Shown here one piece after another: positions 58,514-64,000 of a stretch of 64,000 nt of DNA. Within the stretch, counting starts at the first letter, position 1; every line of letters starts with the position of its first letter. This DNA comes from Anthocerotibacter panamensis C109 (GTDB lineage Bacteria; Cyanobacteriota; Cyanobacteriia; Gloeobacterales; Anthocerotibacteraceae): contig NZ_CP062698.1 in NCBI RefSeq assembly GCF_018389385.1, forward strand, positions 2,917,501-2,981,500, read 5' to 3'. The translations under genes were made by a program, and so were the position numbers. Below the pieces are notes generated by a model that did no database searches, was not told the DNA's origin, and saw only the letters and a list, made by a program, of their open reading frames with translations.

Positions 58514-59614
58514 ATGCGCATTTTGCATATCCTCAATGACCTGCGCAACCTGGGTAACGGCATTGTCAATCATGTCGTGGACCTCAGCATCGAGGAGCAA
58601 GCCCTAGGCCATCAGGTCACCATTCTCTCCTCAGGCGGGGAGTACGAGGCGCTTCTGGCTCAGCAAGGAGCTACCCTCAGCCCCTTGGTGATGAACCGCA
58701 GCCTATGGTTAAATCCAGGGCGGGTGCGCCGAGCCCTCCAACAGGTCAGCCGCCAGATCCGGGATTTTGATCTGGTTCACTGTCATATGGTGAGTGGCCT
58801 TTTGCTTGCCTATCCCGCCTGTCGGTGGCATGGCATTCCTTTAATAGCGACGGTCCACAATTCTTGGCAGACCCATGCCCGCTTGATGGGGCTTGCGCAT
58901 CAGATCATCGCTGTCAGTCAGGCAGTAGCGCGGGAGGTCCAGACTTGGGGCGTCGCCTCAGACCGGGTGGCTGTAGTCAAAAATGGCACCGTCGGTACCC
59001 TGCGCTACCGGTCTACCCCCGCCGCCGGGACCCCGGCACGCCCCCCCGGTGTCCGCCGAGTCTTGACCATTGCCGGACTCTTTGAGCGTAAGGGCATTCA
59101 TATCCTCTTGGAGGCTGTGCCTCGGGTCATCGCTCGGATACCGCAGGCGCAGTTTTGTCTGGCGGGGGATGGCCCGGACCGCTTGCGTTTTGAAGCGATG
59201 GTCCGGGACTTGGGTATTGGTCGCTGGGTGTCGTTTTGGGGCTTTCAGCCACGGGTGGACCAACTGCTGCTCACCGTAGACCTGCTGGTCCATCCTGCGC
59301 TGCAAGAGCCTTTCGGATTGGTGCTGACCGAGACGATGGCGGCCGGAGTCCCCATCGTGGCTACGGCGGTAGATGGCATTCCCGAAGTGCTCGCAGGCGG
59401 TAAGGCGGGGCTTTTGGTCCCGCCGCGCGACCCCAAAGCTTTGGCGGAGGGCATCCTCACCCTCTTAGGGAATCCCGCCCTGTGTACAGAATTTTCCCAG
59501 CGCGGACGGGCGGAAGCCCTGCACTATGCCACCGGGCGGATGGCTGCTGAAACCCTGACAGTCTATGAACGAGCCTTAGCCCGCGCCAAGCGCCCGCTCA
59601 AGGTCGCAGGCTAG
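58514..59614 (+). CDS. GT4-family glycosyltransferase
   Basis: 366 aa from ATG 58514. ILHILNDLRNLGNGIVNHVV and LERKGIHILLEAVP as in the paralogue at 53542-54654, but with an intact EX7E (EPFGLVLTETMAAGVPIVAT). The stop codon overlaps the convergent gene's stop at CTAG (59611-59614). No terminator lies between them. Confidence 0.94.
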   Translation: MRILHILNDLRNLGNGIVNHVVDLSIEEQALGHQVTILSSGGEYEALLAQQGATLSPLVMNRSLWLNPGRVRRALQQVSRQIRDFDLVHCHMVSGLLLAYPACRWHGIPLIATVHNSWQTHARLMGLAHQIIAVSQAVAREVQTWGVASDRVAVVKNGTVGTLRYRSTPAAGTPARPPGVRRVLTIAGLFERKGIHILLEAVPRVIARIPQAQFCLAGDGPDRLRFEAMVRDLGIGRWVSFWGFQPRVDQLLLTVDLLVHPALQEPFGLVLTETMAAGVPIVATAVDGIPEVLAGGKAGLLVPPRDPKALAEGILTLLGNPALCTEFSQRGRAEALHYATGRMAAETLTVYERALARAKRPLKVAG

Positions 59615-61692
59615 GGCTTGCTCGTCAGGGTCTGGTTGAGGGTGTTGTTGGTCTCGTTGCTTTCGGGGATGCGGTTGACATCATCGACCCAGGCTTCGAT
59701 ATTGTGGGTGCCCGCTACAGCGCTCCAGGGGAAGTTGGCGGTGAGGGTCACCGAAGCGCCAGGAGCGAGGCTGGCGGTGTTGGTGTCCGAGTAGGTCAAG
59801 AGTGCGCCATTGGCGGTACTGCGGTCCCGAAAAGCGACCCCGATGATTGTCCCGGCAGGAGTGGCAATGGTGCCCTGGTTCTTGACTACTGCCGTGAAGG
59901 TGACTGGGCTACCGGGGGTGAGGCTGGCAGCTTGGTACCCGGTGCTGGTGACCACGAGGTCTGGTTTCCCGGACGGTGGGGGGGTGTTACTGACTGTGAG
60001 GGTCTGGTTGAGGGTGTTGTTGGTCTCGTTGCTTTCGGGGATGCGGTTGACATCATCGACCCAGGCTTCGACATTGTGGGTGCCCAAGGTGGCACTCCAG
60101 GGGAAGTTGGCGGTGAGGGTCACCGAAGCACCAGGAGCGAGGCTGGCGGTGTTGGTGTCCGAGTAGGTCAAGAGTGCGCCATTGGCGGTACTGCGGTCCC
60201 GAAAAGCGACCCCGATGATTGTCCCGGCAGGGGTAGCCGTGGCACCTTGGTTCTTGACTACTGCCGTGAAGGTGACTGGGCTACCGGGGGTGAGGCTGGC
60301 AGCTTGGTACCCGGTGCTGGAGATCAAGAGGTCTGGCTGCCCCCCAGACGCAGGTGGAGGCGGGGCGGAGGAAGGGCTAAGTTTAACCACCAAAGGGTAG
60401 TCCGGCACGTTCAGGTTGATCTGCGTCGGGTTGGTGAATTGCCCGGTGGAATTGGTGGAGGTGTTGGGCAGGTAGGTGGTCGCCTGAGTGATGCGCGTAG
60501 CCAGGTTCAGGGTGACTTGGGTGGGCGCGACGTAGATATCCTGTCCCGAGCGGGCTTCCCCCGGCCAATATGAGCTTTTGGCTGCCTGCCACAGGATTAA
60601 GTAAAAGCTCCCGTCACTTTTCTGGAGCAGGGTATGGCGCAGGTTGGTAGTGTTGCCCGACAGGGTGTAGTCCAGAGAACCCGGTGTGAACTTGGCTCCC
60701 GGTTCTTTTAACAGGGCGAGCAGGTTCTTGACGGCAGTGAAGGCGGGCTTGGGGGAACCATCGTTGTGCAAGATCCCGTAGTGGTACTCCGGTTCCGTGC
60801 AGTTGTCCGGCTTCTCGTCGATAAACTCATAAATATAGGTGCGCACCAGCCCCGTATTGAACCATTGGAGGTAGAAGCGCGGGACGTACTTGCCTTGAGC
60901 GGCTTCGGTGATGCCGGTACCTACGCCGGGGCAACCTGCGTCATAGCCCGTCTCCGAAGCCCACATCGGCTTGTTGCCGAAGGGTTTAGCCCGAAAAGCA
61001 GTCTCGACGGCGATATTGTTGGGGGCGGCATTGTTTTGGTCGTTATCGGGAGGGAAATAACGCAGCGGGTGCATATTCGAGAAGTCAACATAGGGGCTGA
61101 GGTCGCCGACAGTGTTGGTGGCATCAAAAGTGACGAAGGCTGTGCCAATCATCGGTAGGTTGGCTACCGCCGGGTCTGACTTGAACGCTGCTCGCAGGCT
61201 GGCATCGTAGTTTTTGAGGGTGGTGCGCCAGTTGGAGTCGCCGGAGATATCGTACTCGTTGGGCTGCTCGACCGCTTCTATGGAAGGAGCTACGGTCTTG
61301 GCAATCGCCACCGCCCGCGCCGGGTCAATGCCGTCGCGTGGGTCCATCACCAACAAGGAGCGGATGCCCACACCTGCCAGGTCATTGAGCTTTTGGAAGA
61401 ACTGCGCGTCGTCTCCGCCATCGCGGATATGGCGCACGCCCAACTCTTGTAGCTTGGGCTTGATGAGACCGTAGTAGTTGCCGTAGACGGTGTCCGTATA
61501 GCGCAAGTGCACCGCCACACCGACGGAATCCACAAAGCTGTCGGCACTCCTGGCTCGCTCGGGGGCTGCCTGTGCCATCGGATTCATGAGGCCCAGCAGA
61601 CCCATAGCCATCAGCGAAAGCCAAATCTTCGACCCACTGTGACTCCCTCGCTCCGACTTATCTCGGTGGCCCACTCGATGAAAAATCTGCAT
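59611..61692 (-). CDS. secreted glycoside-hydrolase-like protein with two CARDB domains
   Basis: 693 aa, ATG at 61692, signal peptide about residues 20-42 (IWLSLMAMGLLGLMNPMAQA). The catalytic domain is like that at 55817-57085: EQPNEYDISGDSNW and MWASETGYDAGCPG hold the GH-A type Glu residues. After a Pro-rich spacer (SPSSAPPPPASGG), two nearly identical CARDB adhesion-type domains of 124 residues follow (about 445-690; TPGSPVTFTAVVKNQG, EAWVDDVNRIPESNETNNT). The tail could anchor the enzyme to extracellular polymer. Opposite in orientation to the operon it follows. Confidence 0.88.
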   Translation of the reverse strand: MQIFHRVGHRDKSERGSHSGSKIWLSLMAMGLLGLMNPMAQAAPERARSADSFVDSVGVAVHLRYTDTVYGNYYGLIKPKLQELGVRHIRDGGDDAQFFQKLNDLAGVGIRSLLVMDPRDGIDPARAVAIAKTVAPSIEAVEQPNEYDISGDSNWRTTLKNYDASLRAAFKSDPAVANLPMIGTAFVTFDATNTVGDLSPYVDFSNMHPLRYFPPDNDQNNAAPNNIAVETAFRAKPFGNKPMWASETGYDAGCPGVGTGITEAAQGKYVPRFYLQWFNTGLVRTYIYEFIDEKPDNCTEPEYHYGILHNDGSPKPAFTAVKNLLALLKEPGAKFTPGSLDYTLSGNTTNLRHTLLQKSDGSFYLILWQAAKSSYWPGEARSGQDIYVAPTQVTLNLATRITQATTYLPNTSTNSTGQFTNPTQINLNVPDYPLVVKLSPSSAPPPPASGGQPDLLISSTGYQAASLTPGSPVTFTAVVKNQGATATPAGTIIGVAFRDRSTANGALLTYSDTNTASLAPGASVTLTANFPWSATLGTHNVEAWVDDVNRIPESNETNNTLNQTLTVSNTPPPSGKPDLVVTSTGYQAASLTPGSPVTFTAVVKNQGTIATPAGTIIGVAFRDRSTANGALLTYSDTNTASLAPGASVTLTANFPWSAVAGTHNIEAWVDDVNRIPESNETNNTLNQTLTSKP
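59629..60372. repeat. two 372-bp tandem repeats encoding CARDB domains
   Basis: Units 59629-60000 and 60001-60372 are nearly identical at nucleotide level (for example the whole stretch encoding GTIIGVAFRDRSTANGALLT). 372 is a multiple of three, so the number of domains could change by recombination without frame loss. Identity this high suggests a recent duplication or gene conversion. Confidence 0.9.
61256..61486. repeat. 231-bp perfect inverted repeat, right arm
   Basis: Reverse complement of 55972-56202 without mismatch. Outside the arms the two genes fall to lower identity, so the arm borders are sharp. Confidence 0.95.
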
Positions 61693-62107
61693 AAAGTCCC
61701 CTGCTCTAAACGTTTTTCCTTAGGTAGGTTTACATGTTTTTCTTAAGTCCAAATTCGTAGAACTACGGAAATACAGTAAGTAACCATGAAAATAAATCTG
61801 TGGGGCTCAAGGCACGTTCCCATCTGGGTTTTGGGCTTATAGCTTGTCGCCTCTTATCTATCAATAAGAGTAGAGTCTGCTGGTATTACCGTATGTGCTA
61901 CTAAAAAATATCCAGTTTTTTCGGTTTCCTAAAAAACTTTTTTGTGCTAAAGCAAAGACTTGACATATAACGGGAATTGCTGATGCTAAAAGTTTTAAAG
62001 TGTGCTCAGACTGCTTATTTAATTTTTATACTTATTCTTTCTTTGGTATGTCTATTTTATCACTTTACTTATTTCATGGCTTCAGTCTCCTCTCACCAAA
62101 TTTCTAG
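61693..62107. other. AT-rich intergenic region with a 7-bp hairpin
   Basis: 415 bp, strongly AT-rich. Contains the inverted repeat CTCTTAT/ATAAGAG with a six-base loop (61851-61870) and an interrupted palindrome CGTAG-AA-CTACG near 61757. TTGACA at 61960-61965 is followed 17 bp later by ATGCTA, a poor -10, so a promoter for the transposase is uncertain. No terminal inverted repeats of the insertion element could be paired by eye. No ORF recognised. Confidence 0.5.
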
Positions 62108-63163
62108 GTGGATCGATTGTACCAACCCATCCTCGATGCGAATGTTGTGAACGAATACTGCTCTATTTATCAGGATATCTTTAGCGATATCCGTAACTAC
62201 GAACACTTCAAATATCTCCATCTGGGGCTCATCTCAGGGATACCCAAAAAGTCCCTCCCGGCGATTGCTGAAACGGTAGGTTTGGGCAATGGTCAATCGT
62301 TACATCACTTTTTGGTCAACACGCCCCTGAATCTCAAGGACCTCCGCCACCAACGCCTAGTGCTGACACGCCAAATCCTTGACCAAAAGCCGTTTTTTCT
62401 CTGTATTGACGAAACCGGAGACAAGAAAAAAGGCGATACCACGGATTATGTTGCCCTCCAGCATGTCCCTAACCTCAACCGTAATGAGCGCAGTCTGGTG
62501 TCCCTCAATAGTTATGCTCTGTGGGATCAATTAGCTTTTCCATTACTCTTTAATGTATTCAAGCCACGCAGTCGCCTAAAAGCTGCTGATATCTATAAAA
62601 CCAAGCCAGGACTAGCCATTGAGATGATCGAAGAATTACAGGAGCAAGATTTTCCTTTTAAGTTGGTCTTGATCAACAGTCTCTATAGCGAAACAAGTAC
62701 CTTGATCCAAGCTTTTAACGAATTAAATTTAGACTTTATTATCGCGGCTCGACTCGACTATGAAGTATGGTTGCGCCCCGGTCCCCGTGTGACGTTTCGG
62801 CGTTGGCAGAATCTGGATATAACCCAGGAAAATACAGGTGAGATCTATAGCATTCGTGAAATGTTGTTCAGGCGTCGCTCTGATATCCGTTACTACCAGA
62901 TCGCTCCTCGCACGAGAGATCCTGAAGAACAGTCCTCCTGGCATATTATTACCAACCTACAAGGTAATTTCTTGCGGACGGCTGGCAACACTTTTGCTAT
63001 AAAAGAACTCATCGAATTTGCCTTTAAGCGCAAACGAGATGACTTAGGTTGGTCTGACCATCGGCTGACGGATTACCACAGCATCGAGCGCTGGTGGGAG
63101 ATCGTCTATAGCGCGTACTTGATGGTGAACCAACAGACTTTAACGCTGCCACCGACGTCTTAG
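62108..63163 (+). CDS. IS701-family transposase, C-terminally short and with a catalytic Asp replaced
   Basis: 351 aa from a GTG start. The DDE transposase layout is visible: FKYLHLGLISGIPKKSLPAI, GLGNGQSLHHFL, CIDETGDKKKGDTTDYVALQ (first Asp, D101), and HSIERWWEIVYSAYLMV near the C-terminus. The second catalytic Asp of the family, in V.ADSLYGE, reads VLINSLYSE (Asn190). Family members continue roughly 50-70 residues beyond the SAYLMV motif, while this one stops after 12. It is probably inactive. Its AT-rich composition differs from its neighbours. Confidence 0.85.
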   Translation: MDRLYQPILDANVVNEYCSIYQDIFSDIRNYEHFKYLHLGLISGIPKKSLPAIAETVGLGNGQSLHHFLVNTPLNLKDLRHQRLVLTRQILDQKPFFLCIDETGDKKKGDTTDYVALQHVPNLNRNERSLVSLNSYALWDQLAFPLLFNVFKPRSRLKAADIYKTKPGLAIEMIEELQEQDFPFKLVLINSLYSETSTLIQAFNELNLDFIIAARLDYEVWLRPGPRVTFRRWQNLDITQENTGEIYSIREMLFRRRSDIRYYQIAPRTRDPEEQSSWHIITNLQGNFLRTAGNTFAIKELIEFAFKRKRDDLGWSDHRLTDYHSIERWWEIVYSAYLMVNQQTLTLPPTS

Positions 63164-63215
63164 CCTCCCTATTGTGCTTATCACAACACTACTTACCCCT
63201 TGAATTGGTACGACC

Positions 63216-64000
63216 ATGCATAACTCATCTTCCGGCTTTGAGCGCCCTTTCCTCGCTTCTTCCGCTTCAACCAAAGAATTTCTCGGACCCCTCCTACAGC
63301 GTGGGGGCTCGGTCGTCCTGCTGGCTATGCTGGATGGGGGCTCGCTCTATCTGTCCACTGGGCTCGCAGCCCGTCTACTCGGGCGCGAGCGGCTCTGGGA
63401 AGGGCTGCTGGTGCCTCTTCTGCCGGTCGCAGTCACCTTTTTAGTCCTGGTGATGGGTAGTCTGCATCTCTATGACCGTTCGTTATGCCGACGCAGCTAC
63501 CTACAGGTGGCCTTGGGCATCAGCAGTCCCTGGTTAGGAGCGCTCCTGGCGAGTCACTACTACGTAAATCTGGTCGGGGTCGAATGGCTCTTGCTGGTGG
63601 GTTGGGTGCTCGGTCTGCCTTTGGCGCTGTTGGGACGCTGGGTCTATGACACGTACACCTATGATTACCATCGCCGCCAGTGGACTGGGGCGGCGACCCT
63701 CTTGGTCGGGGATCTCCAGGCTGAAACCTTTTTGACACAAGCCTTCCCGGAACTGAGCGCAGCATGGCTATGGGTCGGACGGGTCGGCTCAGACGCGCAG
63801 GCGCTCGGCCCTCTAGAGGACCTACCCCGCCTGGTCCAACAGCATCGCGTGCGGCTGTTGGTGCTCTCCGCCTCCGCCCTCACCCCCCAACTGAGCCGTC
63901 TGGCGCTTTACTGTAGCGATACCCTGGGTGTCAAGCTCCTGGTCATTCCCCCGCCCCTGTCCATCCACAAGCGCCTAGACCCTTTCAGCCGCACCGATGG
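63216..64000 (+). CDS. priming polyprenyl glycosylphosphotransferase, N-terminal part (WbaP/WcaJ/CpsE type)
   Basis: Open from ATG 63216 to the right edge (261 codons), so the catalytic bacterial-sugar-transferase domain is outside the window. Four or five membrane segments lie in the first 140 residues (SVVLLAMLDGGSLYLSTGLA, PLLPVAVTFLVLVMGSLHL, VEWLLLVGWVLGLPLALLGR). A Rossmann-like CoA-binding-type domain follows (TLLVGDLQAETFL, LGPLEDLPRLVQQHRVRLLV). This enzyme class transfers the first sugar-1-phosphate to undecaprenyl phosphate. The call depends on the N-terminal architecture only. Confidence 0.8.
   Translation, partial: MHNSSSGFERPFLASSASTKEFLGPLLQRGGSVVLLAMLDGGSLYLSTGLAARLLGRERLWEGLLVPLLPVAVTFLVLVMGSLHLYDRSLCRRSYLQVALGISSPWLGALLASHYYVNLVGVEWLLLVGWVLGLPLALLGRWVYDTYTYDYHRRQWTGAATLLVGDLQAETFLTQAFPELSAAWLWVGRVGSDAQALGPLEDLPRLVQQHRVRLLVLSASALTPQLSRLALYCSDTLGVKLLVIPPPLSIHKRLDPFSRTD

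Noticed and set aside
59704-60573. 289-codon plus-strand open frame with repeats
   Set aside because: The repeats are those of the CARDB-encoding DNA on the opposite strand. The protein made from this strand has no recognisable domain.
61960-61988. Promoter for the transposase (TTGACA, 17 bp, ATGCTA)
   Set aside because: The -10 hexamer is poor, and the region is so AT-rich that such matches are expected by chance.
1-64000. tRNA, rRNA or replication-origin features
   Set aside because: Both strands were scanned for T-loop-like GTTCRA runs with a matching acceptor stem, rRNA-like blocks and DnaA-box clusters. No convincing candidate was seen, but short RNAs could be missed by eye.

Overview
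The window is bacterial and reads as part of a cyanobacterial chromosome, most likely from the deep-branching Gloeobacterales (Gloeobacter/Anthocerotibacter type). This is an inference from repeated Uma2-family genes, the RecG form with an N-terminal extension, the IS701-type transposase and the multi-sensor histidine kinase style. No rRNA or tRNA gene was found to confirm it. The window is packed with exopolysaccharide, capsule or O-antigen genes and carries about 20 GT4-type glycosyltransferases.

Layout. (1) About 1-31.1 kb, all minus strand: a very long export and assembly cluster. In transcription order it has an ABC-2 export permease, a Uma2 gene, two broken copies of the ABC ATPase flanking a sulfotransferase, a methyltransferase, a WbsX-like protein, GT2 and GT4 glycosyltransferases interleaved with two more Uma2 genes and two hexapeptide acetyltransferases, an O-antigen polymerase/ligase, an acyltransferase, an OPX outer-membrane export protein, and a Wzc-type tyrosine autokinase cut by the left edge. 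Many genes overlap by ATGA, GTGA or TAATG, which implies translational coupling. (2) 31.5-39.5 kb: two tandem paralogous small proteins, recG, a GAF-type histidine kinase, a small unknown gene, and a divergent pair made of a response regulator with Glu in place of the phospho-acceptor Asp and a PAS/kinase-like protein with Gln in place of the phospho-acceptor His. A small Cys-motif protein follows. (3) 39.5-59.6 kb, plus strand: a second polysaccharide operon behind a strongly structured leader. It encodes an NDP-sugar pyrophosphorylase, a second OPX protein, a Wzz-like protein without kinase domain, glycosyltransferases, a sulfatase-like enzyme, a second O-antigen polymerase, a compact Hsp70 module (GrpE-like, Hsp70, J-like membrane protein), a sugar aminotransferase, a secreted glycoside-hydrolase-like protein, a Wzx flippase and further glycosyltransferases. 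(4) 59.6-64 kb: a second glycoside-hydrolase-like gene in opposite orientation with two CARDB repeats, a decayed IS701 transposase, and the start of a WbaP/WcaJ-type priming phosphoglycosyltransferase.

How it fits together. NDP-sugars are made and modified (pyrophosphorylase, aminotransferase, methyltransferase). They are assembled on a lipid carrier (priming transferase, GTs) and decorated (acetyl-, acyl- and sulfotransferases). They are then flipped and polymerised (Wzx/Wzy) or exported by an ABC-2 permease, and secreted through Wzc/Wzz plus OPX. The two large clusters diverge from the recG region and contain matching pairs of paralogues, so they look like diverged copies of one locus type.

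Most notable observations: the unusual Hsp70/GrpE/J-like trio inside a polysaccharide operon; a 231-bp perfect inverted repeat between the two glycoside-hydrolase genes, able to invert about 5 kb; the pair of apparently degenerate signalling proteins; the duplicated and gutted ABC ATPase around a sulfotransferase; and a leader RNA with stacked hairpins and a possible pseudoknot.
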